Positions 8,808-17,615 of a stretch of 64,000 nucleotides of DNA are shown here, piece after piece. Both the position numbers and the translations under genes were made by a program. The stretch spans positions 1,386,918-1,450,917 of the forward strand of contig NZ_FXXA01000002.1 of NCBI RefSeq assembly GCF_900184265.1, in the 5' to 3' direction. Source of the DNA: Eggerthella timonensis. Lineage in GTDB: Bacteria > Actinomycetota > Coriobacteriia > Coriobacteriales > Eggerthellaceae. A model generated the notes under the pieces. The model made no database searches, was not told the DNA's origin, and worked only from the letters and a program-made list of their open reading frames with translations. Positions within the stretch are counted from its first letter, which is position 1; each line of letters starts with the position of its first letter.

Positions 8808-9895
8808 TGCGCAAGGATTCGAAACGCCATTCTAGCGAAGAGGTCTCCTCCTCGGTTAAGTACGCTTTGAACGGCCGGTTCCTATCCCGGCAGATGACCG
8901 GGGTGGATCGATACGCCTACGAGCTGATCAGGGAGCTTGCGAGAGGGGAAGAAGCCTGGAGGTTCTGCCTGGCCGTGCCCCTCGGGGTCGATGTTCCACC
9001 TGAATTTGCCGGCATTGCAGTCGTGGTCGTCGGGAAGCTAAACGGCGCGATGTGGGAGCAGATCGATTTCGCTAGATTTGCAAAGAAGCGCAAGCTCACG
9101 CCGGTCAACCTATGCAACGCGGCTCCGGTGCTTGGTCCTGGGATCGTCTGCATCCACGACATGGCGGTGAGGGCCCATCCTTCGTTCTACAGCTTGAGGT
9201 TTCGCCTCTGGTATCGCCTCCTCTTCGCATGCAACGTCCGAAACGCGAAGGCGATAGCGACAGTGACAGATTTCTCCCGAAGAGAGATCGAGAAGTACTA
9301 TCCGGCGGCCAAAGGGAGGGCGCAGATCGTCCCCGACGCGTGGCAGCACGTGGAGCGCGTGAAAGCGGACGAAGGAGCATTCTCTAAGCATCCGGCGCTT
9401 CGAAAGGGCTCCTACTATTTCGCAATGTCGTCGCTGGCACCGAACAAGAATCTCAAATGGCTCGTCGAGACGGCGCGGCTCAACCCCCAAGAAACCATCG
9501 CCGTCGCAGGCGGCATCAACCGGAAGGTGTTCGGCGAGCATTCGATTCCCGAAGCGGAGAACGTCGTGTATCTGGGCTACGTTTCCGATGGCGAGGCGAA
9601 AGCGCTCATGCAGCACTGCAAGGGGTTTCTGTTCCCGACGTTCTACGAAGGGTTCGGCATCCCTCCGATGGAGGCGCTCGCCTGCGGGGCTCAAGCTGCG
9701 GTGTCCGACAACCCCTGCATGCGTGAGGTGTATGAGCGGTCGGTGCATTGCATTAATCCTAACGTCCCTTGCTCAAGCTTGAGCGCTCTATTTGGGAAAC
9801 AAACTGGAGCTTCTGATGTGGTTCTCGGCAGGTACAGCTGGGAAAAATCGGCGCGGGAGCTAATTGCACTGATCGAAAAATCTAACTTGGTTTGA
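8807..9895 (+). CDS. GT4-family glycosyltransferase
   Basis: A 362-residue GT-B glycosyltransferase. It begins with NGRFLSRQMTGVDRYAYEL, typical of this group, and has the GT1/GT4 C-terminal motif GFLFPTFYEGFGIPPMEALA with a conserved glutamate. ATG 8807 overlaps the gmd stop (TGATG); a TTG one codon earlier is possible. It is the last gene with the high-GC codon use of the front part of the locus; its final bases already drift to A/T. Donor and acceptor are unknown. Confidence 0.87.
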   Translation: MRKDSKRHSSEEVSSSVKYALNGRFLSRQMTGVDRYAYELIRELARGEEAWRFCLAVPLGVDVPPEFAGIAVVVVGKLNGAMWEQIDFARFAKKRKLTPVNLCNAAPVLGPGIVCIHDMAVRAHPSFYSLRFRLWYRLLFACNVRNAKAIATVTDFSRREIEKYYPAAKGRAQIVPDAWQHVERVKADEGAFSKHPALRKGSYYFAMSSLAPNKNLKWLVETARLNPQETIAVAGGINRKVFGEHSIPEAENVVYLGYVSDGEAKALMQHCKGFLFPTFYEGFGIPPMEALACGAQAAVSDNPCMREVYERSVHCINPNVPCSSLSALFGKQTGASDVVLGRYSWEKSARELIALIEKSNLV

Positions 9896-9966
9896 GCGAA
9901 AATGCCACTTAGATCCTGTGCGAAAGAACACAAAGTCGCCGCTTCACAAGAATTGAAAAGTGTGAG

Positions 9967-11244
9967 ATGAGTCTTTTACCTGGTGCAACGCCTATCCTAT
10001 CACTCCTCGTCTGTGTGGTAGCTATTGCGGGACCTGTAAGACTTTCCTTGCTTATGCTTGTAGCCACTTCGCCGCTTACAACGGTTGCCGTGCTGTCTTT
10101 TGGAGAAAACACCATCCAACTGTATCAATTGTTGTGGATTGCGCTTGCTGGAAAAACAATATATCTTCGCATTAGAACCAAAGCAGCATTATGCAAGCCT
10201 TGGGTATGGTTTCTTCTATTTTGCCTTGCGTCAACGAGCTTTGCTCTATTTACTACAGATGCCGTAGTGATTAATCCCGATAGCCGGATTACCAACGTGC
10301 AATTCTCGATCCAGCAATTCACGCAATGGGGGTATTTGCTTCTCGCGATTACGACCGCCTGGTTCGTTGCATATGGATTGAAAAGCGGCTTGGTTGACGT
10401 TCAAGGTGTGCTGAAAGCACTCGACGCGGGTATGATTATGGTACTTGTCGTTGCGTTTTTACAGCTTGTTTTACCACCCGAATTGATCACAGAGCTTTTT
10501 AGGAACAGCTCCCATGTTGGTTATCTTGGGGCTGGGCAGAGAATATCCTCGACATTTAACGAGCCGTCGATGATGGCAGCGTTTCTGACGCCCATGGTTG
10601 CCGTTCATTGTGTGAGGCTAATGAAGACGCCTAATCCTTTTTCAATTGTTATGGTTGTGCTAGCTATGACTGTACTAGTCCTGAGTCAATCTAGTAGTGC
10701 GGTCATAGGCATTATGGCTTTAGGTGTCATTCTTATTCTTTTCGGCTTCTCGAGCTTTATACGGGACGGAATCAGACCAGCTGCGATATTGATTGCGCTT
10801 GCTGGATGCGCTGCCATAATGATCCTGGCTTCAGCAGGCGTATTTGACAAACTGGCGAATATGCTGATAGCTAAGCTTCAGGCGGAGAACACTTCGGGTG
10901 TGGAAAGAAGCTTCGGGATGAGTCTTCACTGGCAAGTGTTTCTTGATCATGCATTGACGGGCGTTGGGTGGGGCACCGCAAGAAGCACGGACTTGATTAC
11001 AACATGGCTAGCTGAATTGGGAGTGATAGGTTTTACGCTTTTTGTTGTTCCGCTCGTAAAAATTTGCGCAAAACTGTGTTCCTTGAAAGACATGCGCAAT
11101 GCATTCGCGATGTCGATCTTTTCATACTTGGTTGTAGCATTGGTAATATTGTTTGTTTCCGTACCAGAACCATACTATTTATCATTTTGGATAGTTTCGG
11201 GCCTCGGGTACCATTTGTCGTACGAAACGACATTGAAAGCATAG
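9967..11244 (+). CDS. O-antigen/capsule polymerase-like membrane protein (Wzy/WaaL fold)
   Basis: A 425-residue protein with about ten to twelve transmembrane segments and one larger outside loop (about 290-345) containing HWQVFLDHALTGVGWGTARS, the pattern seen in the O-antigen ligase/polymerase superfamily. It probably joins repeat units on the outer face of the membrane. It is the first gene of the lower-GC part of the locus. As usual for Wzy, sequence conservation is low, so the polymerase call rests on topology and context. Confidence 0.8.
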   Translation: MSLLPGATPILSLLVCVVAIAGPVRLSLLMLVATSPLTTVAVLSFGENTIQLYQLLWIALAGKTIYLRIRTKAALCKPWVWFLLFCLASTSFALFTTDAVVINPDSRITNVQFSIQQFTQWGYLLLAITTAWFVAYGLKSGLVDVQGVLKALDAGMIMVLVVAFLQLVLPPELITELFRNSSHVGYLGAGQRISSTFNEPSMMAAFLTPMVAVHCVRLMKTPNPFSIVMVVLAMTVLVLSQSSSAVIGIMALGVILILFGFSSFIRDGIRPAAILIALAGCAAIMILASAGVFDKLANMLIAKLQAENTSGVERSFGMSLHWQVFLDHALTGVGWGTARSTDLITTWLAELGVIGFTLFVVPLVKICAKLCSLKDMRNAFAMSIFSYLVVALVILFVSVPEPYYLSFWIVSGLGYHLSYETTLKA

Positions 11245-11350
11245 CGAAGTGACGATTCTTCATTTCCCCACTGTTGAGCATGGAACACACTCGGGAATCT
11301 GTTTAACGTGCAGTGCATAACAAAAAATGGCCGAATTTCAGGAGGCTCAG

Positions 11351-11737
11351 ATGGCGTTTAAAAAGCAGTGCTTAGTTTCTGGAAATAACGCTCTTTTCGG
11401 TAATATTTTTATATATAAGATCCCAATATGAGCATTGCGCAAGTGTTCTATCGTGCAACGGGCATGAGGCTTAGCTAAGACTCCAGCGTATTCATAAAAG
11501 TGGAAATTCTCGACCCTTTCCATATAGAAATAGCATCGAACGTCTCGGTAGGATGGTTTACCTTGCTTGACGGTAGAGAGGCATCAAAGAGGCAAGGATG
11601 CAGTAGTGACTGCCGGATCGGTGGCAACCAAAGACGCTCCGGATTACGCTATCGTTGGCGGAATCCCTGCTAAGTTCATTTCAAGCAGAACAAAAGAGCT
11701 TGCATATATAATTCCGAAAGCTTTGCTTTTGCACTAA
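11351..11737 (+). pseudogene. Decayed hexapeptide-repeat acetyltransferase remnant
   Basis: Between two intact genes lie broken pieces of a left-handed beta-helix acyltransferase. At 11351 an ATG with AGGAGG upstream opens a 26-codon frame. Around 11500 another frame reads DPFHIEIASNVSVGWFTLLD. From about 11582 to a stop at 11735-11737 a third frame reads VVTAGSVATKDAPDYAIVGG then IPAKFI, the typical acetyltransferase C-terminus. Frames differ, so at least one indel separates them. It was probably an O-acetyltransferase for the polysaccharide. Confidence 0.65.
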
Positions 11738-11831
11738 GAGGTAAGTATGCGCAGTTGCAGGAGCGAAGACTTATCTTGCAAAGGTTGCAGACGCAAATTG
11801 TTGTTGAGGCCTATTCAAAACCCTCTGTAAC

Positions 11832-12929
11832 ATGATGAAAGGATATTTTGCATTGAGAATCCTTGCAATTACGTGTCAGAATCATGCGAAAACAAACCGA
11901 GGAATGGACGTGATCACAGATTATCTTACTAAAACCGGAGCCGACGTAACGACATACGTGTTCCCCATTACCTTTCGCACAAAACGATACGCTGACAACC
12001 CGCAGCCAAACCACAAATACGCGAAATGCCTCTTCGTTAATTATTACGAGAGGCTAATGGGTAGGTTGATGGTGCCGCTTACACGATCGCTTCTTTCACG
12101 CGTGATAAGAAAGAGCTGTAATATCGATTTCGACGAATACGACTGGATCATCCTTGAAAGCGGTATATGCGTTGCACTCGTCGATGTTCTTCCTGAAAAG
12201 ACGTTTTTTATATACAGGCAATCCGACCCAGTAGATGGGATTCTCTCAAAAAACAAGTACCTTATCGAGTGCGAAAGAAAGGTTTTACGGAGAGCCAACC
12301 TTGTCTTGACGGTAAGCGATGCTATTCAGCAAAAATATGTAAACGAAGGCTACGACAATGTGAAACTGTGGAAAAATGGTTTTCAGAGCACTCATGCCAT
12401 CACATGGTTCAACCCTTACGACACACCGGGCACGAAAGCCGTCTATTTTGGCCTCTATTTCATTGACCATCATCTAATAAAGCAGATTGCCGAAAAGTTG
12501 CCCCATATCGAATTCCATATCATTGGCCCTTATAAAGACAAGGTCAAATGCAAGAATGTTGTATTTCATGGTTGGCTCAGCTTGGAGGAATATAGCGGGT
12601 ATCTCCAACATTCTGACTTCGCTATTGTTCCCTATCTGCAGCATCGCAAGAATTCGATATTCCCGGTGACAAGCAAGATGTACCAGTTCCTTGATCACAG
12701 GCTGCCGATTGTAGCTTTAGCGACAGACGCAATGATTTCCTTTTCCAGAGAAACGCGAGACGTGTACCCATGCAGCACTCCGATCGATTTCGTAGAAACG
12801 ATAAAGAACTTGGAGCGGTTGGGATATCCGTTTTATGACGATTTCGAACTCGATTACTTTACGATTCCTCGGCGAGAGGAAGAATTGAAAATGATCCTTT
12901 CGAGCGTAAAAGACGTTCATGAGGCATAG
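11832..12929 (+). CDS. Glycosyltransferase (GT-B fold, possibly GumK-like glucuronosyltransferase)
   Basis: About 358-365 residues. The protein has the two-domain GT-B look: LRILAITCQNHAKTNRGMDV at the N-terminus and a C-terminal donor domain with HIIGPYKDKV, FHGWLSLEEYSGYL and SDFAIVPY. The general pattern and a nearby UDP-glucose dehydrogenase would fit a UDP-glucuronate transferase of the GumK type, but this is weak. The ATG pair at 11832/11835 lacks a Shine-Dalgarno; a TTG at 11853 follows AAAGGA at good spacing and is a plausible true start. The gene follows the acetyltransferase remnant and is A/T-rich. Confidence 0.72.
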   Translation: MMKGYFALRILAITCQNHAKTNRGMDVITDYLTKTGADVTTYVFPITFRTKRYADNPQPNHKYAKCLFVNYYERLMGRLMVPLTRSLLSRVIRKSCNIDFDEYDWIILESGICVALVDVLPEKTFFIYRQSDPVDGILSKNKYLIECERKVLRRANLVLTVSDAIQQKYVNEGYDNVKLWKNGFQSTHAITWFNPYDTPGTKAVYFGLYFIDHHLIKQIAEKLPHIEFHIIGPYKDKVKCKNVVFHGWLSLEEYSGYLQHSDFAIVPYLQHRKNSIFPVTSKMYQFLDHRLPIVALATDAMISFSRETRDVYPCSTPIDFVETIKNLERLGYPFYDDFELDYFTIPRREEELKMILSSVKDVHEA

Positions 12930-12974
12930 CTAGTACTATGTTACGCAACCCAAAAAGTGAAGAGGTACTGTAGG

Positions 12975-14048
12975 ATGCAAACCGCAATCATCGGTTGTGG
13001 GCGCATAGCCCTCAATCACATTAAAGCCATCCAGGCAAACAGCCTTGAGCTTACAGCTCTGTGCGACATCGTTCCCGGAAAAGCTGCAAGCCTGCTTGAG
13101 CGAGCAGAATGGGACGCGCCCACTCCGGCCATATATGAGGATTACGGACAGATGATCGCCGAGCACCCGGAAATCGAGCTTGTATCGATAGCCACCGAAA
13201 GCGGCGAACATGCGCGCATTGCGCTCGACTGCATCGGTGCAGATAAAAACGTAATTATCGAAAAGCCCATCGCGCTTTCCATGTCTGAAGCCAATGAGAT
13301 TATCCACCGGGCAGAAAAGCACGGCGTGAAGGTCGCGGCGTGCCACCAAAACCGCTTTAACGTGGCAATTCGGCATACCCGCACGGCGGTGGAAGAAGGA
13401 CGTTTTGGTCGCATGTCTCATGGTTCCATCCATGTGAGGTGGAATCGGAACAAAGGTTATTACGATCAGGCTCCGTGGAGGGGCACATGGACTCAAGACG
13501 GCGGATGCCTTATGAACCAGTGTATCCACGGTATCGATCTTTTACGCTGGATGCTGGGTGGCGATGTCGTTTCAGTGTACGCTCAAACACGCCAGCGCTT
13601 CCATGATTATCTTGAGGCAGAAGATGTGGGTGTTGCAGTGCTAGCGTTCGCTGACGGATCTGTGGCTACCGTTGAAGGCACCACCAATGTTTACCCTGAA
13701 AACCTTGAAGAAACGTTGTGCCTGTTCGGCGAAACCGGGACAGTGAAAGTTGGCGGCACCTCCGCCAACAATATCGATGTGTGGGACTTTGTCGATAATC
13801 GTACAGAAGATACTAATCTTGCAGGATTAAAGGAACAGACTTCAAATATCTACGGCAATGGGCACACCCTGCTCTTCGCCGACATGGTTGAGGCGATTCG
13901 CAAAAACCGTGCACCCTACGTAGATGCACGTGCTGGCCGAGATGCACTTGAAGTGGTGCTCGCCATCTACAAGAGTCAAAAAACCGGCATGTCAGTAGCT
14001 CTTCCGCTCGAAGACTTCGCAAGCACCGATATGGAAGGTGAGTTTTAA
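12975..14048 (+). CDS. Gfo/Idh/MocA oxidoreductase, WlbA/WbpB-like UDP-GlcNAc-uronate 3-dehydrogenase
   Basis: A 357-residue NAD-dependent sugar dehydrogenase. It has the Rossmann motif AIIGCGRIALNHI at the start, the EKP motif (NVIIEKPIALS) and the C-terminal Gfo/Idh/MocA domain with GGCLMNQCIHGIDLLRWMLG. In the Wlb/Wbp pathway this enzyme oxidises C3 of UDP-N-acetylglucosaminuronate, giving the 3-keto sugar for the transaminase encoded at 15993. ATG 12975 was chosen, with AAGAGG about 10 nt upstream; an upstream GTG at 12957 is possible. It groups with the WlbB- and WlbC-like genes that follow. Confidence 0.88.
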   Translation: MQTAIIGCGRIALNHIKAIQANSLELTALCDIVPGKAASLLERAEWDAPTPAIYEDYGQMIAEHPEIELVSIATESGEHARIALDCIGADKNVIIEKPIALSMSEANEIIHRAEKHGVKVAACHQNRFNVAIRHTRTAVEEGRFGRMSHGSIHVRWNRNKGYYDQAPWRGTWTQDGGCLMNQCIHGIDLLRWMLGGDVVSVYAQTRQRFHDYLEAEDVGVAVLAFADGSVATVEGTTNVYPENLEETLCLFGETGTVKVGGTSANNIDVWDFVDNRTEDTNLAGLKEQTSNIYGNGHTLLFADMVEAIRKNRAPYVDARAGRDALEVVLAIYKSQKTGMSVALPLEDFASTDMEGEF

Positions 14049-14050
14049 AG

Positions 14051-15331
14051 ATGCAGCCTCTGGCAGAAACAGCTCCCTTCCCCGAGATGGATGACAATAC
14101 AGATTCGCAAAACACTCCCGTCAAGATTGCCATTGCCGGACTGGGATACGTTGGGCTGTCGCTTGCAGTGCTTTTGTCCAAACGCAACCATGTTGTCGCG
14201 GTGGATATTGTTGCCAGCAAGGTGCGTATGGTTAATGAGGGCAAATCCCCCCTCGTTGATATCGACATAGAGAATCGCCTGGAAAAAGGCGGCTTGGATC
14301 TTGTAGCTACCACTGATGCCTCATCTGCGTACGCTCAAGCCGACTTCGTGGTCATTGCCGCACCCACGAACTACGATGAGCTTGCGCATTCCTTCGACAC
14401 TTCCTGCGTTGACCAAGTAGTTGAGCTTGCGCTAGCGCAAAACCCTAAGGCTACCGTTGTAATAAAATCCACCGTTCCGGTTGGCTATACTCAAAATCTT
14501 GCAAGCCGATATCCTGATGCGGCCATAGTGTTCTCCCCGGAGTTCCTCAGAGAAGGCAGAGCTCTTTATGACAACCTTCACCCAAGCCGCATCATCGTCG
14601 GAACCGTTGAAAACGCCAGTTTGCACAGCATTGAGAGGGCTGGGTTTTTCGCCCAACTCCTGCGGGAAGGCGCTGAGGACGCGGAGGTGCCCATGCTAAT
14701 CATGGGTTCAACCGAAGCGGAGGCGGTAAAGCTTTTTGCCAACACTTATCTTGCGACGAGGGTTTCATTTTTCAACGAGCTAGACTCCTACGCCGAAGCG
14801 CACGGCCTTGATTCCAGAAGAATCATCGAAGGGGTAGTTCTCGATCCAAGAATCGGCGATCATTATTGCAACCCTTCGTTTGGTTATGGAGGTTACTGTC
14901 TTCCGAAAGATACCAAACAACTTTTAGAAGATTTTGGAGATGTTCCTCAAAACGTGATCCGAGCTGTCGTTCAGGCGAACGATACTCGTAAGGATTTTGT
15001 TGCCCAACGAGTTCTTGAACAAGGACGAGACGCAGTTGCGCCGATGAAAAACATTGTAGTGGGGGCGTATCGTCTTGTCATGAAATCTGGATCTGACAAC
15101 TTTCGAGCTTCTGCCATCCAGGGGGTAATTGATCGCATTAGAAATGAGGGTGCTCGAGTGGTTATCTATGAGCCGGAACTTGCTGAAGACAGTTTCAATG
15201 GCATCCCTGTTGTGGATGATTTGGGTGTATTTAAAAATATATGCGATGTGATAATGGTCAACAGAATGGATCAAATGATTGAAGACGTATCCTGCAAGGT
15301 GTACACACGCGACTGCTTCTTTAGAGACTGA
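14051..15331 (+). CDS. UDP-glucose 6-dehydrogenase family (HasB-type)
   Basis: A 426-residue nucleotide-sugar dehydrogenase. NAD motif IAGLGYVGLSLAVLL starts at about 28; the catalytic cysteine is C283 in GYGGYCLPKDTKQLLEDF; the MGSTEAEAVKLFANTYLATR block is typical of short UDP-glucose dehydrogenases of the HasB group. It would make UDP-glucuronate. In this context, beside WlbA/B/C-like genes, UDP-GlcNAc as substrate is an alternative, although the motif set is that of UDP-glucose enzymes rather than of WbpA. It carries about 23 extra N-terminal residues compared with HasB. It starts 2 nt after the preceding stop. Confidence 0.88.
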   Translation: MQPLAETAPFPEMDDNTDSQNTPVKIAIAGLGYVGLSLAVLLSKRNHVVAVDIVASKVRMVNEGKSPLVDIDIENRLEKGGLDLVATTDASSAYAQADFVVIAAPTNYDELAHSFDTSCVDQVVELALAQNPKATVVIKSTVPVGYTQNLASRYPDAAIVFSPEFLREGRALYDNLHPSRIIVGTVENASLHSIERAGFFAQLLREGAEDAEVPMLIMGSTEAEAVKLFANTYLATRVSFFNELDSYAEAHGLDSRRIIEGVVLDPRIGDHYCNPSFGYGGYCLPKDTKQLLEDFGDVPQNVIRAVVQANDTRKDFVAQRVLEQGRDAVAPMKNIVVGAYRLVMKSGSDNFRASAIQGVIDRIRNEGARVVIYEPELAEDSFNGIPVVDDLGVFKNICDVIMVNRMDQMIEDVSCKVYTRDCFFRD

Positions 15332-15343
15332 GGTTTGTTCTGT

Positions 15344-16006
15344 ATGGATGCGTCAGGCAATATCGAATTGAAAAAGAATGCCACATCGAAATGCAAAGAG
15401 GCATGTTTGGAGGATGGCACCATTTTTCACGAACGCGCTATGGTCGATGACGGCGCTTTGGTTGGGCGGGGCAGTCGGGTTTGGGCGAATGCTCATATTG
15501 TCGCTGGGGCCGTTGTGGGCGAGAATTGCAACATCGGACAAAACGTCTATGTTGATGCAGGCGCTATCGTCGGGAATCGTTGTAAGCTCCAGAACAATGT
15601 CAACGTCTATAAGGGCGTTGTGCTGGAGGACTGCGTGTTCTGTGGACCCTCAATGACGTTCACGAATGTAAGCCTCCCACGATGCGAGTTTCCTCGGGAT
15701 CCCGAAGGAAAATACTACCTTCAAACCCGCGTATGCTACGGTGCCTCGTTGGGGGCTCATTCCGTCGTCGTTTGCGGTCATCGCGTGGGACGGTTTGCCT
15801 TTGTCGGATCTGGTGCGGTCGTGTGCAAAGACGTGGTCGACCATGCGATCGTTGTCGGCAATCCGGCTCGTCAAATCGGATGGGCGTGCAGATGCGGAGA
15901 GAAGCTCATGGACGACTTGAGCTGTTCTGAATGCGGGAGGCAATACGTACACCACGCAAACTCGATCACCTGCGACGAAGAGGAGCGGCAACATGGAATT
16001 CATTGA
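15344..16006 (+). CDS. WlbB/WbpD-like UDP-3-amino-sugar uronate N-acetyltransferase
   Basis: A 220-residue hexapeptide-repeat acyltransferase (repeats from about 35 to 180, e.g. GENCNIGQNVYVDAGAIVG) that would acetylate the 3-amino group of UDP-GlcNAc3N-uronate with acetyl-CoA. The C-terminus carries a zinc-ribbon-like cysteine set (CRCGEKL, then CSECGRQY), seen in this subgroup. ATG 15344 was chosen over a TTG at 15335 because the GAGG spacing fits. The end overlaps the aminotransferase gene by 14 nt, implying coupled translation. Confidence 0.88.
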   Translation: MDASGNIELKKNATSKCKEACLEDGTIFHERAMVDDGALVGRGSRVWANAHIVAGAVVGENCNIGQNVYVDAGAIVGNRCKLQNNVNVYKGVVLEDCVFCGPSMTFTNVSLPRCEFPRDPEGKYYLQTRVCYGASLGAHSVVVCGHRVGRFAFVGSGAVVCKDVVDHAIVVGNPARQIGWACRCGEKLMDDLSCSECGRQYVHHANSITCDEEERQHGIH

Positions 16007-17114
16007 TCTGAAGACGCAATACTGCGCATATAAAGACAGTATTGATGAAGCAATGAGATCGGTTCTTGCCGAGGCGGAGTTTATCGGCGGTCGCTATGTC
16101 GAGCTTTTCGAAGAAGAGCTGGCCGGCTATGTCGGCAGGAAACACTGCGTGACATGCGGCAACGGCACTGATGCGCTGCAGCTTGCCTACATGGCCTACG
16201 GTATAGGGCAAGGCGACGCGGTGTTTTGCCCGGATATGACCTTTATCGCATCGGTGGAGCCGGCGGTAATGCTGGGCGCAACGCCAGTGTTTTGCGATAT
16301 CGATCCCGTGTCCTACAATCTATCGCCAAGTGATTTGGAGCGACAGGTATGCAAGGTCGAAGCAGAAGGCGCCCTAACACCCAAGATGGTCGTCGCCGTT
16401 GACTTTTTGGGCAACCCTGCTGATATGGACGCGTTGCAGGACGTGTGCGAAAAACATGGTCTGCTTCTTATCGAGGACGCAGCCCAGGGCATCGGGGGAG
16501 AATACAAAGGCAAGCGACTGGGGGGGTTTGGGGATATTGCAACCACGTCCTTTTTCCCTTCTAAGCCACTTGGTTGCTATGGCGACGGCGGAGCGGTGCT
16601 CACTGACGACGACGGCATCGCCGAGCTTTTGTCGTCTTTGCGCGTCCATGGAAAAGGCGAAAGCAAATATGACAATGTGAGAATAGGCATCAACTCGCGT
16701 TTGGACAACTTGCAAGCAGCCGTTCTTCATGTCAAGCTTTCGCGTCTTGAGGATGAGATGAAGACAAGACAGGAGATTGCTCTGCGCTATCAAAAGGCGC
16801 TGGGGTGCGCGATTGCGTGCCCTATTGTTGCAGACGATTGCCGATCTGCCTATGCGCAGTACGTGATTCTCGCCAAAGACGAGACGGCACGTGGACGTCT
16901 TGCGCAAAGTCTTCACGCACGGGGCGTGCCGTCGCTTGTCTACTATCCGAGACCCTTGCACGAGATGAAGGCTTTGGCCGCTTCGTCTAACGGAAGCTTC
17001 CCCTGCGCCGCACAGTATGCAAGGCGAAACCTCGGACTGCCTTTTTCCCCGTTTATTAGCTTCGAGGATCAATCAAGCGTAATCGAGGCGGTTTTGGAGG
17101 CAATAGGCGGATAA
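15993..17114 (+). CDS. DegT/DnrJ/EryC1 aminotransferase, WlbC/WbpE-like
   Basis: A 373-residue PLP-dependent sugar aminotransferase. It starts MEFIDLKTQY as in WbpE/WlbC, with GNGTDALQLAY for the phosphate, EDAAQGIGGEYKGK, and the Schiff-base lysine K191 in SFFPSKPLGCYGDGG. It would aminate the 3-keto product of the WlbA-like enzyme using glutamate. With 12975-14048 and 15344-16006 it forms a three-enzyme set leading to a UDP-2,3-diacetamido-2,3-dideoxy-glucuronate. No UDP-sugar 2-epimerase (WbpI/WlbD) is visible, so the gluco rather than manno form is expected. Confidence 0.9.
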   Translation: MEFIDLKTQYCAYKDSIDEAMRSVLAEAEFIGGRYVELFEEELAGYVGRKHCVTCGNGTDALQLAYMAYGIGQGDAVFCPDMTFIASVEPAVMLGATPVFCDIDPVSYNLSPSDLERQVCKVEAEGALTPKMVVAVDFLGNPADMDALQDVCEKHGLLLIEDAAQGIGGEYKGKRLGGFGDIATTSFFPSKPLGCYGDGGAVLTDDDGIAELLSSLRVHGKGESKYDNVRIGINSRLDNLQAAVLHVKLSRLEDEMKTRQEIALRYQKALGCAIACPIVADDCRSAYAQYVILAKDETARGRLAQSLHARGVPSLVYYPRPLHEMKALAASSNGSFPCAAQYARRNLGLPFSPFISFEDQSSVIEAVLEAIGG

Positions 17115-17193
17115 TGCATAACGTCAATCAAAAGAGATCCCCAGTTTGCCTCGACGCAGGCACGATACTGTATTCAATTCGGGGCGTCCTTTA

Positions 17194-17602
17194 GTGCCGA
17201 CCCGCTTCAAAGACGCGGTGAACAAGCTTAGCGCAACCGGCTTTTTAAACATTGTTGGTTCCGGGGTTGTCAATAAGATCATCGCATTTTTGTGCGGCGT
17301 GATATTGGTTCGCATGTTGAGCAAAAATCCATCTCTGCGCGCCTCCTACGCGATCAATATTATCGACTATTTTACTTTGCTCATCGAACCAGGTGCTGTT
17401 TCTACCGCGGCGCACTATCTCAAGCCCATGCACGAGCAGAGGACTGTCGAGCGCGCACGCCTATGTACCGATGGATACCTGTCACGAAGCACCTGCGCGA
17501 AACGGTGTTCAGCTGGCCGTCGGGACCGTACGTGAGTTTTTAACGAATTTTTTTTCGACCCAAGGCATTTGGTATCTCGATCTTCCGAAGTTTACGAAAT
17601 AG
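17194..17602 (+). pseudogene. Truncated and frameshifted polysaccharide flippase (Wzx) remnant
   Basis: From a possible GTG at 17194 the frame reads KLSATGFLNIVGSGVVNKII and then AFLCGVILVRML, the typical first membrane helices of a Wzx/MurJ-like flippase. The frame loses sense after about 70 codons (stop at 17533-17535). Another frame continues with hydrophobic residues to a stop at 17600-17602 (NFFSTQGIWYLDLPKF). An intact Wzx gene follows at 18669, so this is a replaced or leftover copy. Confidence 0.65.
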
Positions 17603-17615
17603 AAGGAGCGATTCT

